From: Natrarchaeobaculum aegyptiacum
GTDB lineage: Archaea; Halobacteriota; Halobacteria; Halobacteriales; Natrialbaceae
Reading direction: 5' to 3'
Assembly: GCF_002156705.1 (NCBI RefSeq)
Contig: NZ_CP019893.1
Coordinates: 620,001 to 684,000 of the forward strand
Length of the DNA: 64,000 nucleotides
Every line of letters begins with the position of its first letter. The first letter of the stretch is position 1. Of the stretch, positions 44,447 to 54,090 are shown piece after piece. Under the pieces are notes generated by a model, which did not search any database, was not told the origin of the DNA, and worked only from the letters and a program-made list of their open reading frames with translations. A program made the position numbers and the translations under genes.

Positions 44447-45294
44447 CGAACGCTGCACTCACCACCGACGAACTCGCCGTAACGTACACCGGAAACAGAA
44501 ACGTAGAGGCCGTAAACGGCGTCAGCCTCGAGTTCAACGAAAACGAACTGACCGCCATCATCGGCCCCTCGGGCTGTGGGAAGTCGACGCTGTTGAAGTC
44601 GCTCAATCGACTCCACGAGATCCAGCCGAACGTCGAAATCGACGGTGACGTCAGGCTCGACGGCCAGTCGATCTACGACACCGACGAGCCCGTGCCGGAG
44701 ATTCGTCGGCGTATCGGCTACGTCCCACAGGAACCGACGGCGCTGCCGCTGACGATCTACGAGAACGTCGCCTACGGGCTGCGGATCACCGGCGACTACG
44801 ACTCGAAAGCGGACCTCGACGACCGCGTCGAACGTTACCTCCGGACGGTCAACCTCTGGGACGAGGTCGCAGACAGACTCGACGAGCCGGGTGCGGAACT
44901 CTCCCGTGGCCAGATCCAGCGGCTTTGCCTCGCACGCTCGCTGGCCGTCGAACCCGAGGTACTGCTCTGTGACGAGGTGACCTCTGCGCTCGACCCCATC
45001 TCGGCCGACCGCGTCGAGGAGACCCTCGAGTCGCTCAACGAAGAGTACACGATCGTCATGGTCACTCACAGCATGGACCAGGCCAGACGGCTTGCCGACC
45101 GCGTCGCGTTCCTCTACCTCGGTGACCTCGTCGAGGTCGACGAGACGGAGTCGTTCTTCGAGAACCCGAGTGACGAACGGACGAAACGATTCGTCGCGGG
45201 ACACACCGCCGTCGCCAGCGCAGACGACGCGACCCCTGCCGACGATCCAACCCGCGAGGGCGAACGGTCGGTCGTAAACCCGGTCGAACGGTGA
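44443..45294 (+). CDS. pstB: Phosphate ABC transporter ATP-binding protein PstB
   Basis: 283-residue ATPase of the phosphate importer. Walker A is GPSGCGKST, the Q-loop lies in GYVPQEPTALPLTIYENVA, the signature is LSRGQIQRLCLARSLA (LSRGQ in place of LSGGQ), Walker B is LLCDEVTSALDP and the switch His lies in MVTHSMDQARR. The acidic C-terminal tail of about 30 residues is a haloarchaeal addition. It ends the pst operon; no phoU follows, and a transducer gene converges from the other side after 45 bases. Confidence 0.95.
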   Translation: MTNAALTTDELAVTYTGNRNVEAVNGVSLEFNENELTAIIGPSGCGKSTLLKSLNRLHEIQPNVEIDGDVRLDGQSIYDTDEPVPEIRRRIGYVPQEPTALPLTIYENVAYGLRITGDYDSKADLDDRVERYLRTVNLWDEVADRLDEPGAELSRGQIQRLCLARSLAVEPEVLLCDEVTSALDPISADRVEETLESLNEEYTIVMVTHSMDQARRLADRVAFLYLGDLVEVDETESFFENPSDERTKRFVAGHTAVASADDATPADDPTREGERSVVNPVER

Positions 45295-45339
45295 TCAGAC
45301 CGGCCGAACGACGGTAACTGCTTTCACAGGATCGAACGT

Positions 45340-47724
45340 TCAGTCGTCGCCCGTGGAAACGAGATCACCGCCGCCAGCCACCGCGGACGCGTCCGCGCGC
45401 GTCTCGAATCGTGCCAGCTGTGACTGCAGATCGGCCGCCTGCTCGGAGAGCGATTCGGAGCTGGTCGCGATCTGCTGGATTGCACTCGCCTGTTCTTCGG
45501 AGGCTGCAGAGACGTTCTGTGCTTCCTGGGCTGCCTGATCGCTGACGGCTGCGACGTCGTCGACGGTCTTTGCGACTTCCTGGGCGGAGGCCGCCTGATC
45601 GCTGGTCGCGTCGTCGATCGTCTGGATCCCCGAGTTCGTCTCCTCGATCCGATCGACGATCTGTTCGAGCGTCTCGACGGTTTCGTCGATCGTCTCTCGG
45701 CCTTCGACGACGCCGGATTGCATCTCCTCGAGGTCGGCCGCGACGGACTCGGTCGACGTTTCGACGGCGTCGATGAGACCTTCGACTTCGGTGGTCGCTT
45801 CGGCAGTTTCCTCGGCGAGGGATTTGACCTCGCTCGCGACGACGGCGAAGCCGTCACCGTTTGCGTTCGCGGTGGCAGCCTCGATCGAGGCGTTGATCGC
45901 GAGCAGGTTCGTCTCGTCGGCGATGTCGTCGATCAACTCGACGACGTCGCTGATCCGCTCGACTTCTTCCCGGAGCGCCGCCATCTCCTCGACCGTCTCC
46001 GTCGCTTTCGACTCGATCGCGTCCATCGTCTGGATGGCGTCGTCGGCTTGCTCCGTCCCGTGCTGGCCCATCCGCTCGGCCTGGGCCGACTGGTCGGCGA
46101 CGGTTTCGGACATCGACGTGATCTCCTCGATCGTCGCCGAGAGGTCGCTCATTTCAGTCGCCGCCGTCGCGAGCTGTTCGTTCTGTCGGTCGGCACCCGC
46201 CGAAATCTCCTCTGTGCTCTCGGCGACTGCCGTACTCGAGTCTTCGATCTCCCGGGTTGCGACGGTCATCTCGGCGCTCTCTGCCTCGACCTCGCTGGCC
46301 AGCGCCTGGACGTCGACCACCATGGTCTCGAGGTCTGTGAGCATCTGGTTCAACGACTCGCCGATCTCGGTCATCGCCTGACTCTCACTCGCCGTGTCGA
46401 GTCGACGCGTCAGATCGCCGTCGGCGACGGCCTCGATCGTCTCGCGATAGTCGGCTGCTTTCTCCTCGAGGTGGCGACTCAACGTTTCCGCCTCGGCTTT
46501 GGCCTGCTGGGCTTCGGCCTGGGCGGTTTCGGCTGCCTCCTTCGACTCCCGTGCCCGCTCGCGTTCGCGTTCTGCTTCCTCGGCTCGCTGCTCGACCTCG
46601 TCGAGCTGTTCGCGCAACGTGTCCCGGATCCGCTCGAACAGCCCCGACAGCTGGCCGAACTCGTCGGTTCGGGACTGGTCGATCTCTACTTCGAGGTTGC
46701 CGCGTTCGATCTCCTCGGCGTACTCGGTAACGTTACCGAGTGAGTTGTTGACGTCTCTCGAAACCAGTCCCCCGACGAGGACGAAGCCGACGACGGTAAT
46801 CGCGAGCAACAGAACGATGCTCTGTCGAACGTCGTCGAGGGTGCCGTACACCGTCGATTCAGGTGCGAGAACGGTCACAGCCCAGTCGAGTTCCTCGGTC
46901 GGGACGGTCGCGACGACGACCGACTCCTCCTCGACCAGGTCGTGCTTGATCGTCGCCGCGTCCATCCGGGGTTCGTCCAGTTCGTCCTCGAGTTCCGGGA
47001 GTTCGTCGAGCACTCGATACTGCTCGAGCAAGCTGTCCGTATCCGGTGAGGTGGTCAACTTGCCGGTCTCGGTCGAGTAAATCTCCATGGCGCCGCCGTC
47101 GACGGGCGCTTCCAGCAATTGACCGCGCTCGGTGATGTCGGTCGTGATGACGACCACGTGGCTCTCCTGGCCGTCGACGGGACTGGCGAACCCGATGAGG
47201 TTCTCGTCGCCGAGTTCGTAGGGTTCGAACGCTCGAGCGTCATCTGCACCATCGAATTCATCAGGGTCGACAGCCCACGTCTGGACCTCGGAATCGATCT
47301 CTTCGCCCTCGCGTGCGGTGTCCGTGCTGAGTTCGATGACTCCCGCCTCGAGGTCGACGTAGTGGACCGCATTCGTCGTCTCAGACGCGTGCTCGAAATA
47401 GTTCTCGAACTCGGCCCGCATCGCGTCTTCGTCACCCTCGGCCACGCTTCTCGAGGCTGACATCCGTGCGGCCTCGTCATTTCGGCCCGCGAGCAGGCTA
47501 TCGATCTCGGCCGCCTCGGCCTCCGCGGCGGACTGAAGCGTCTCCTCGGTTTCGTCCTCGACGCTCGCCTGCACGTCACCGAGTGTTACGTATCCTACGC
47601 CCAGCAGGACGAGCGTGACCACCAGAAATGCGACACCGATCTTGAATATGTACCGGCTTCGGAATCCCGCGGTGAGCCTCCCCACGAGAGACTCCCCCGT
47701 CGTCTCCGACTGTGCCCTTTTCAT
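45340..47724 (-). CDS. Methyl-accepting taxis transducer with extracellular Cache-like sensor
   Basis: Halobacterial transducer of 794 residues. TM1 (about 29-51, [20 protein letters not shown]) and TM2 (about 302-325, [18 protein letters not shown]) flank an extracellular sensor of about 250 residues that looks like a dCache domain. HAMP domains follow TM2 and at about 455-500 ([12 protein letters not shown]). A long coiled coil rich in Glu, Ala and Arg precedes the signalling hairpin, with the tip [19 protein letters not shown]. Glu/Gln pairs for methylation are present. It should signal to the CheW/CheA of the same genome. Its place beside pstSCAB suggests, but does not prove, phosphate-related sensing. 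Confidence 0.93.
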   Translation of the reverse strand: MKRAQSETTGESLVGRLTAGFRSRYIFKIGVAFLVVTLVLLGVGYVTLGDVQASVEDETEETLQSAAEAEAAEIDSLLAGRNDEAARMSASRSVAEGDEDAMRAEFENYFEHASETTNAVHYVDLEAGVIELSTDTAREGEEIDSEVQTWAVDPDEFDGADDARAFEPYELGDENLIGFASPVDGQESHVVVITTDITERGQLLEAPVDGGAMEIYSTETGKLTTSPDTDSLLEQYRVLDELPELEDELDEPRMDAATIKHDLVEEESVVVATVPTEELDWAVTVLAPESTVYGTLDDVRQSIVLLLAITVVGFVLVGGLVSRDVNNSLGNVTEYAEEIERGNLEVEIDQSRTDEFGQLSGLFERIRDTLREQLDEVEQRAEEAERERERARESKEAAETAQAEAQQAKAEAETLSRHLEEKAADYRETIEAVADGDLTRRLDTASESQAMTEIGESLNQMLTDLETMVVDVQALASEVEAESAEMTVATREIEDSSTAVAESTEEISAGADRQNEQLATAATEMSDLSATIEEITSMSETVADQSAQAERMGQHGTEQADDAIQTMDAIESKATETVEEMAALREEVERISDVVELIDDIADETNLLAINASIEAATANANGDGFAVVASEVKSLAEETAEATTEVEGLIDAVETSTESVAADLEEMQSGVVEGRETIDETVETLEQIVDRIEETNSGIQTIDDATSDQAASAQEVAKTVDDVAAVSDQAAQEAQNVSAASEEQASAIQQIATSSESLSEQAADLQSQLARFETRADASAVAGGGDLVSTGDD

Positions 47725-47915
47725 GATGGGAACTCCCGTAGTTTTTTCTTAGTTCTACTGGCCAGAGAATAGGAAGAAAGATAATAGCATTTCCGAGAGC
47801 GGTGCCATCCGATGGGCACCCTGATCCGTCGGTCCGCGCGAGGTCGTACTCGTTTGCCCGGTCGCTCGAGCGCGGTGACAGAACGTACTTGGTGGTGTAC
47901 TCGCTACGGGGCGGT

Positions 47916-49067
47916 ATGAGCGATGGTGAATTCGAGGGATACGGTGGACGATACGTCCCGGAGATGCTCGAGGACCCACTCGAGGAACTGGCTGATGCTT
48001 ACGACGAGGTCGCGGCGACCGAGGAGTTCCAGACTGAACTGCGCGCCCTGCTCGAGGGCTATGCCGGTCGGCCGACGCCGCTCTATTACGCCGAAAACCT
48101 GAGCGAGCGCTACGGTACCGAGATCTACCTCAAGCGCGAGGACCTCCTCCACGGCGGCGCACACAAGATCAACAACGCGCTCGGTCAGGCCCTGCTGGCC
48201 AAACAGTCGGGCCGCGATCGACTGATCGCCGAAACTGGTGCCGGTCAGCACGGCACGGCGACCGCGATGGTCGGCGCGCTCATGGGCCTCGAAACGGAGA
48301 TCTACATGGGCGCGAAAGACGTCGCCCGCCAGGAGATGAACGTCTTCCGGATGCGCCTGATGGGTGCCGAGGTCAACGAGGTCACTCGCGGCGATCAGGG
48401 CCTCGCCGACGCCGTCGACGCCGCACTCGAGGACTTCGCGAAGAACGTCGAGGACACCCACTACCTCGTCGGGAGCGTCGTCGGCCCGGACCCGTTCCCG
48501 CGGATGGTCCGTGACTTCCAGTCGGTCATCGGGCAGGAAGCACGCGAGCAGATCCGGGACGCGACGGGCGACCTTCCAGACGCCGCGGTCGCCTGCGTCG
48601 GCGGCGGCTCGAACGCCATCGGCCTCTTCCACGCCTTCCGCGACGACGACGTCGACTTCTTCGGTGCCGAAGGCGGCGGGAAGGGTGCCGACTCGAGCGA
48701 ACACGCAGCCCCCCTGGCGGCAGGGAAAGACGAGGTCATCCACGGGATGAAAACGCGCGTGATCGACGACGACGTCTCCGTCCACTCCGTCTCCGCCGGA
48801 CTGGACTATCCCGGTGTCGGTCCCGAACACGCCATGTTCCGCGCTGTCGGCCGCTGTGAGTACACCGGCGTCACCGACGAGGCCGCGCTGGCCGCGTTCC
48901 GCGAACTCGCAGAGACCGAAGGGATCGTTCCCGCCCTCGAGTCGAGTCACGCCATCGCTCGCGCGATCCAGCTCGCCGAGGACGGCGACCACGAGACGAT
49001 CCTCGTGAACCTCTCGGGACGGGGCGACAAGGACATGGAGACTGCCGCAGAGAAGTTCGATTACTGA
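47916..49067 (+). CDS. trpB: Tryptophan synthase beta chain
   Basis: PLP enzyme of 383 residues that condenses indole with serine. Features are [40 protein letters not shown] with the PLP Lys after His, [10 protein letters not shown], the phosphate-binding loop [10 protein letters not shown] and [16 protein letters not shown] 47916 is preferred because it begins the conserved N terminus; earlier in-frame starts add Arg-rich sequence. It stands alone, without trpA or trpC beside it, whereas haloarchaea usually carry a trpCBA operon. It may be a second copy. Confidence 0.94.
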   Translation: MSDGEFEGYGGRYVPEMLEDPLEELADAYDEVAATEEFQTELRALLEGYAGRPTPLYYAENLSERYGTEIYLKREDLLHGGAHKINNALGQALLAKQSGRDRLIAETGAGQHGTATAMVGALMGLETEIYMGAKDVARQEMNVFRMRLMGAEVNEVTRGDQGLADAVDAALEDFAKNVEDTHYLVGSVVGPDPFPRMVRDFQSVIGQEAREQIRDATGDLPDAAVACVGGGSNAIGLFHAFRDDDVDFFGAEGGGKGADSSEHAAPLAAGKDEVIHGMKTRVIDDDVSVHSVSAGLDYPGVGPEHAMFRAVGRCEYTGVTDEAALAAFRELAETEGIVPALESSHAIARAIQLAEDGDHETILVNLSGRGDKDMETAAEKFDY

Positions 49068-49082
49068 ACGCGAGCAGGTCCG

Positions 49083-49496
49083 TCAGTCCGTTTTCTCGCG
49101 CACCTCCTCGGCGAGCGTCGCCGCCCGGTCGTCGTCGAGCCCACGTCGAGGGAGCGACAGCGACACCTCGTCGTCCGTAAACCGGGGCACGAGGTGAACG
49201 TGAGCGTGGTCGATAGTCCCGACGAGCGGGCCGGTGGTGTGGAAGACGCTGAACCCGTCCGCCTCGAGCGTCGACTCGAGAGCCCGTGCGACGGTCTGAA
49301 CGGTTTCGAAGACGGCGAGCCCAGTTTCGCCCGCTGCGGTCAGGACGCCGACCTCGTGGGTTTTCGGGACGATCAGGCTGTGGCCCCGGACAGCCGGCTG
49401 GTGATCGAGGAAGGCGATCGTCTGCTCGTCTTCGTAGAGGACGTGAGCGGGCCGCTCGCCGCCAGCGATCTCACAAAAGTTACACTCGTCGGCCAT
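49083..49496 (-). CDS. HIT-family hydrolase with zinc CxxC
   Basis: 137-residue histidine-triad nucleotide-binding protein. The triad is DHAHVHLVPR near the C terminus, preceded by HQPAVRGHSLIVPKTHEVGV. The N-terminal CNFCEIAGGERPAHVLYEDE has the CxxC of the zinc-binding HIT branch. It likely hydrolyses adenosine 5'-monophosphoramidates or related nucleotides. TATATAT at 49520-49526 gives a leaderless start at ATG 49496, which settles the start. Confidence 0.92.
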   Translation of the reverse strand: MADECNFCEIAGGERPAHVLYEDEQTIAFLDHQPAVRGHSLIVPKTHEVGVLTAAGETGLAVFETVQTVARALESTLEADGFSVFHTTGPLVGTIDHAHVHLVPRFTDDEVSLSLPRRGLDDDRAATLAEEVREKTD

Positions 49497-49576
49497 GTTG
49501 GTTTTCTGGACCGAATCACTATATATCCTCTCACGGCCGCCGAACGCATCGGTCCCGGATTGCACCTGTGGTCCTG

Positions 49577-50638
49577 TCAGAACAGCCCCGCCGACTCCTG
49601 GACCGATCGGTAGATCGTCAGGTAGCGGTCACGAACGGTCGCCTCGTCGTAGTCGGCGAATCGGTCGTCGAAGTCGCGCTGTTCTAGCTGGCCGGCGTCG
49701 ACGATCGCGTCGGCGAGTTCCTCTGCACTCGTCGTCCGGAATCCCCGGTCCCAGCCCTCGACGAGTTCGTGAGCACTCGAGTCGGTGTGATACTCGACGA
49801 TGCCCACGCAGCCGGCGGTCAGTGCCCACAGCATCTCGGTTGGAAAGACGCAGTGTTCGGCCGTCTGGACGAAGACGCGCGCGCCCCGGTAGGTGGCGAT
49901 GCGGTCTTCGAGCGAGCAGTCGCCGGCGAAGGTGACCCGGTCGTCGATCCGCAGGTCGCTCGCGAGGCGTTCGTAGGCGTCCCGCTCGGGCCCGTCGCCG
50001 ATCACGGTCGCGCTCCAGTCGCGGTCGCGGAGTTCCGCGAGCGCGAGAAACAGGCTCTCGAGGTTGGCGTCTTCGTCGAGGTCGCGGGCGTACACCACGT
50101 CGACCGGGTCACCGGGGTCGACCGATCGAATGCGAGCGACGTCGATGGGGTTGGGGACGACGTCGACGTCGTCGCCGTCGGCACCGAGTTCCCGGACCCA
50201 CGTCCCCACGAGTTCCGATGGGGTGACGATCCGGTCGGCCCACTTCGCCGCCCGTCGGCTCCACCAGTCGTTCGGGACGCCGCCAGCACCGTACCACTCG
50301 AGGACCGTCGGCACGCGGGCCAGCGTCGTCCCCGACCGCGCGGCGAGTACCTGTTTGGCGGGATCGGCGCTCAGGTGGACGACGTCGGCGTTCGTCCGTG
50401 CGAGTTCGGTCGGCAACTTCGCGAGGAATTTGCCCTGGGACTCGAGGTCGGGGGCCAGTCCGTGGTAGGTAATGCCGTCGCGTTCGAACGTCGGCAGGTC
50501 GCCCTCCCAGAACCGCGCGCAGTAAACGTCGATCTCGTGGTCCTGATCCTGGAGTAGCTGGAGGATCCGGTGCAGTCGCCGGTTCGTCTCGGCGTCACGG
50601 TGATAGACCGTTTCGAACGAGACGACGGCGATCTCCAT
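49577..50638 (-). CDS. Glycosyltransferase family 4 protein
   Basis: 353-residue GT-B fold glycosyltransferase. The N-terminal Rossmann half has MEIAVVSFETVYHRDAETNR and ADVVHLSADPAKQVLAARSG. The C-terminal half holds VVPNPIDVARIRSVDPGDPV and the donor-binding SATVIGDGPERDAYERLASD, DDRVTFAGDCSLEDRIATYRG. The GT4 E-x7-E region reads EHCVFPTEMLWALTAGCVGI, where the second acidic position is replaced. The sugar and acceptor are unknown; surface glycan synthesis is a reasonable guess. It has no membrane anchor. Confidence 0.85.
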   Translation of the reverse strand: MEIAVVSFETVYHRDAETNRRLHRILQLLQDQDHEIDVYCARFWEGDLPTFERDGITYHGLAPDLESQGKFLAKLPTELARTNADVVHLSADPAKQVLAARSGTTLARVPTVLEWYGAGGVPNDWWSRRAAKWADRIVTPSELVGTWVRELGADGDDVDVVPNPIDVARIRSVDPGDPVDVVYARDLDEDANLESLFLALAELRDRDWSATVIGDGPERDAYERLASDLRIDDRVTFAGDCSLEDRIATYRGARVFVQTAEHCVFPTEMLWALTAGCVGIVEYHTDSSAHELVEGWDRGFRTTSAEELADAIVDAGQLEQRDFDDRFADYDEATVRDRYLTIYRSVQESAGLF

Positions 50639-50782
50639 ATCGACACGGGACGAAGCGGTAGCTTAAAAATCATCTCCATTCTGAACGCGTCGACGGCGTT
50701 TTACACGACCGGACGGTGCTGGACAGTGTCAACCACCGATAGAGTGGTTTATATTCTAACACGTATAGTTCCGTACTAACTG

Positions 50783-51253
50783 ATGGCGAACGCGCTTCTC
50801 GAGTCGGTTCGAGACGACGATGGGTGGACGTTTCTCGACGGCCGAAGAGCGGAGCTGGGCTGGCTGCTCGCACTTCTCCCGCTGTACGGCCTGTGGATCA
50901 CCGTCCGGGTCGGGCTGCCGCGACTCGAGGACTGGTGGGTCGTGCTCGTGCTGGGATGTGTGCTCGGGACGCTGTGGACCACTACGCGTCGAGACGCGAT
51001 CGTCGATCGACTACCGTCGATGCCGGTCGCCCTCCCGGGAGTGTTCTCTATCGTCTCGTTCGTCGCCGGCGTGTTCGGGAACCCGCTGTTCGAGGCCGTG
51101 CTGACGGCAGACCCGTTCGTCGTCTTCGCTCTCTCCTGTGGCGGAACGGTCGTCCTCGTGTACCTCACCCGACTACTGTCGCCGTTTCATCCCGGCCTCG
51201 CCGACTCGACCCGCGGCCTCGAGTCCCCGCCACCGCTCGGGATCGACGACTGA
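50783..51253 (+). CDS. Membrane protein of unknown function
   Basis: 156 residues with four hydrophobic segments: WLLALLPLYGLWITV, WWVVLVLGCVLGTLW, LPGVFSIVSFVAGVFG and FVVFALSCGGTVVLVYL. The N-terminal 25 and C-terminal 25 residues are polar. I do not recognise the family. TTTATATT at 50748-50755 lies 28-35 bases before the ATG, so the start and a leaderless transcript are well supported. Confidence 0.7.
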   Translation: MANALLESVRDDDGWTFLDGRRAELGWLLALLPLYGLWITVRVGLPRLEDWWVVLVLGCVLGTLWTTTRRDAIVDRLPSMPVALPGVFSIVSFVAGVFGNPLFEAVLTADPFVVFALSCGGTVVLVYLTRLLSPFHPGLADSTRGLESPPPLGIDD

Positions 51254-51317
51254 CGGGACCTGCGCTAGCTGACTGCCCCGTCGATGCGCTTTTGTCAACC
51301 GCGCGTAACCACAGCGT

Positions 51318-52253
51318 ATGCCCTCCAGACGACGCGTTCTGCTGACGACCGGAGTCGCGTTCGCCGGCCTGTTCGCCGGCTGTGTCGAACCCGGCGGTGC
51401 GCTCGAGATGGTTCCCGTTCCGACGGACGAGGGAGTCGGTCGCGAGGCCACCCGGCCGATCGACGAGACCCGCGACCCAGATCTCGCGGCGTTGGTCGCG
51501 GACGCCCTCGAGAACGACGGCACGAGCGTCGAGGGCGAACGACCCCCGTTCCGCCCGGATCGGCCGATTGCGTTCGGCGGCGGCGTGTACGGCGTCGAGT
51601 GGACCGTCGAAGACGAGCGGACGGAGTCCGGATACCTCGTCTCGGCCGTCGTCGGAGACGTAGACGACGAAGACCGGGGAGCCGAGGTCGGCTTCGAGGA
51701 CTTGCCTGCAGTCGACCAGAAGGCGCTTGCCGACCTCCCCGACCTCGTCGCGGAGTATCGACGAGACGATCATCCAGCGGACCAGCCACTCGGAACCGAC
51801 GGCACGTTCACCCACGAGGACGACCGCGAGGACTCGGTCCTCGTTCCCGATCAGGAGTACGAGGTGATCGTCGTCGACGGCGAACCAGTCGCCCTCGAGA
51901 TCCGCCCTCACGAACGGGTGGTCGAGACATACCGGTACGACCTCGCGGTGCTCGGGGAGTCACTCGCGGACTACGGCGCGACGCTTCGGGAGCGAGAGTT
52001 CGCACTCGAGGGGCTGACCGACGACGAGCGTGAACTGGTCGAGGAAGCGATCGAAAACGGACAGGCCGTCGTTGGGAGAGACGACGGGGCGTTCGTCGGC
52101 GTCGGCGAGAGGCTGCTCGAGCACGAGCCGATCTACGAGGACGACTACACTGGCGAATGGCTCGTCAGTTACGAGGGAGCCTCCTACTGGACGATACTCG
52201 ATGCACTCCGGACGCAGGAACTGGTCGACCGGCTCGGCGGAGACGGCAACTGA
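51318..52253 (+). CDS. Tat-exported lipoprotein of unknown function
   Basis: 311-residue precursor. SRRRVLLTTGVAFAGLFAGC is a twin-arginine signal with lipobox Cys near residue 22, so the protein should sit on the outer face of the membrane by a lipid anchor. The mature part is very acidic, with a strand-rich middle (FGGGVYGVEWTVEDERTESG, EYEVIVVDGEPVALEIRPHE) and a helical C-terminal half. No enzyme motif is visible. I do not recognise the family. Confidence 0.75.
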   Translation: MPSRRRVLLTTGVAFAGLFAGCVEPGGALEMVPVPTDEGVGREATRPIDETRDPDLAALVADALENDGTSVEGERPPFRPDRPIAFGGGVYGVEWTVEDERTESGYLVSAVVGDVDDEDRGAEVGFEDLPAVDQKALADLPDLVAEYRRDDHPADQPLGTDGTFTHEDDREDSVLVPDQEYEVIVVDGEPVALEIRPHERVVETYRYDLAVLGESLADYGATLREREFALEGLTDDERELVEEAIENGQAVVGRDDGAFVGVGERLLEHEPIYEDDYTGEWLVSYEGASYWTILDALRTQELVDRLGGDGN

Positions 52254-52261
52254 TCGGAACT

Positions 52262-52600
52262 CTAGAACAGCGAAAGCTCGCCGGTCACTCGATCCACGCG
52301 GTCGTCTGCTGCCGGCCCGACGGCGAGTGCAGTGACGGTTCCCGGCTCGAGTTGCGTGTGGCCAGCGTCGCGGACGACCGCGTTGGGGATCCCTTCGCTG
52401 TCGGCGATTGCGGCGAGTTCGTGAAGCTGGCGTTCGCTCTCACCTTTGAGGACGACCTTCTTCTGGCCGCCACGTTTCCACTGGTCGCGAAGCTGGGCGT
52501 CTGCCTTCTCGTAGGCCGACAGGGAGGCGTGGGCGACCTGCGCGGCGAGCTTCCCTTTCCCCATGCCGATATCGGTGCGAGCGACGATGGCCTGTTTCAT
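52262..52600 (-). CDS. pth2: Peptidyl-tRNA hydrolase type 2
   Basis: Releases tRNA from peptidyl-tRNAs dropped by ribosomes. The 112-residue protein starts [20 protein letters not shown] and continues [29 protein letters not shown] and [16 protein letters not shown], all typical of archaeal Pth2. ATG 52600 is chosen because the frame upstream lacks similarity. It converges on the lipoprotein gene at 51318 with eight bases between them. Confidence 0.96.
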   Translation of the reverse strand: MKQAIVARTDIGMGKGKLAAQVAHASLSAYEKADAQLRDQWKRGGQKKVVLKGESERQLHELAAIADSEGIPNAVVRDAGHTQLEPGTVTALAVGPAADDRVDRVTGELSLF

Positions 52601-52739
52601 GCCGACAGACTCGAGGGCGGGGGCTAAAGCACCGGCGATCCAGCGGTTCCGGGAGCGACAGTACCGGTTCGGACCCACGGCAGGCGTCCGCGAGGCCCGG
52701 TGCGTCATCTATTTCCGTCGCGGCTGGATAGATCAGAAT

Positions 52740-53360
52740 ATGCAATCGACGCGGCGCGCGTTTCTCGGGGCCACGGCTCTCGGCCTCGGTGCGTCACTCG
52801 CGGGCTGTCTCGGCAGCGACGAGCCACCAGAGCCACCCGTCGCTGGCGACCCCGACGCAGACGTGACGGTGACCGTCTACGAGGACTTCTCCTGTCCAGC
52901 CTGCCGGGACTTCAAACTCGGTGCCTACCCGACGCTCCGGGAGGAGTACCTCGAACCGGGGCTCGTCCGCTACGAGCACCGCGACTTTCCCGTCGTGGAC
53001 GACTCCTGGTCGTGGTACGTCCCGAGTGCCGCACGCGAGGTCTACGAGACCGACGGTAACGAGGCGTTCTGGGAGTTCTCGAGCGCGATTTACGAGTATC
53101 AACGCCAGTACTCCTTTGACGTGATCGAGGAGGTCGCCGACGACCTCGGACTCGACGGCGCGGGCGTTCGGGAAGCCGCCGAAGACGAGACCCACCGGGA
53201 CGTGATCGAAGCGGACTCCTCCTACGGGCAGTCAAACGGCATCCAGGGGACCCCGACGGTACTCGTCGACGGCCAGGCCGTCGAGTTCTACCAGAGTCAG
53301 GACTTCGGCCAGATGGCACTCGAGGAGACCACAGCGGCAATCGACGCCGCCCTCGAGTGA
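52740..53360 (+). CDS. Exported DsbA-like thioredoxin-fold lipoprotein
   Basis: 206-residue precursor. STRRAFLGATALGLGASLAGC is a Tat signal with a lipobox. The thioredoxin-fold domain has the redox motif CPAC in VYEDFSCPACRDF, a helical DsbA-type insert and the cis-Pro loop in GIQGTPTVLVDG. The layout matches the Thioredoxin_4/DsbA branch found in haloarchaea, which probably forms or repairs disulfides outside the cell. The partner oxidase is not in the window. Confidence 0.88.
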   Translation: MQSTRRAFLGATALGLGASLAGCLGSDEPPEPPVAGDPDADVTVTVYEDFSCPACRDFKLGAYPTLREEYLEPGLVRYEHRDFPVVDDSWSWYVPSAAREVYETDGNEAFWEFSSAIYEYQRQYSFDVIEEVADDLGLDGAGVREAAEDETHRDVIEADSSYGQSNGIQGTPTVLVDGQAVEFYQSQDFGQMALEETTAAIDAALE

Positions 53361-53438
53361 CCGGCAGTTCTCACAGTTCCCCGATGCGTTCCGGAACGTA
53401 CCGGGAGATTTAGGCCACCGCCGTTCGATCCGTCAGAT

Positions 53439-54041
53439 ATGATCCTCTCCGACGCGGACATCCTCGAGCGCCTCGAGGACGGCGACCTCGTGGTCGATCC
53501 CCTCGACGATCCGGAGCTACAGATCCAGCCCGCGAGCGTCGACCTCCGACTCGGCCGCGAATTCCTCGAGTTTCGGCGGACGAACATCCCCTGTATCCAT
53601 CCGAATTCGGAGCGCGAAGTCGACGAGTACGTCACCGAAACGGTCGTCGACGACGGCGACGACTTCATCCTCCACCCGGGAGACTTCGTGCTCGGGACGA
53701 CCTACGAGCGCGTCGAGATTCCCGCGGACCTGCTCGCCCACGTCGAGGGGCGGTCTTCGCTCGGTCGACTCGCGGTCGTGGTGCACGCAACAGCGGGTTT
53801 GTGCGATCCGGGGTATAGAGGCCAGATCACCCTCGAGCTCTCGAACCTCGGGAGCGCGCCCGTCGCGTTGACGCCGGGAATGCGTATCTCCCAGCTCACC
53901 TTCACGGAACTCAAGACGGCCGCCGAGCGCCCCTACGGGAGCGACCGCGGCTCGAAGTACCAGGACCAGGACGGACCGCAGGCTTCCCGTATCGGCAACG
54001 ACCACGAGTTCGGGGGCGACCAGCTCGATCCCCGGGACTGA
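53439..54041 (+). CDS. dcd: dCTP deaminase
   Basis: Converts dCTP to dUTP for thymidylate synthesis. The 200-residue protein has the family motifs [45 protein letters not shown] with the catalytic Glu position downstream in ITLELSN, and GMRISQLTF. Some archaeal enzymes are bifunctional dCTP deaminase/dUTPases; that cannot be told apart here. ATTTAG at 53408-53414 is a TATA-like box 25-31 bases before the ATG. Confidence 0.94.
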   Translation: MILSDADILERLEDGDLVVDPLDDPELQIQPASVDLRLGREFLEFRRTNIPCIHPNSEREVDEYVTETVVDDGDDFILHPGDFVLGTTYERVEIPADLLAHVEGRSSLGRLAVVVHATAGLCDPGYRGQITLELSNLGSAPVALTPGMRISQLTFTELKTAAERPYGSDRGSKYQDQDGPQASRIGNDHEFGGDQLDPRD

Positions 54042-54090
54042 TTCGTTCTCGGGACCCGAGTCTGCGCAGTTTTCAGGCCGAAGACGGCGG

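Noticed and set aside
47725-47915. Possible TATC-N6-GATA element before the transducer gene
   Set aside because: A half-site (TTATC on the minus strand) is present, but no GATA at the right spacing.
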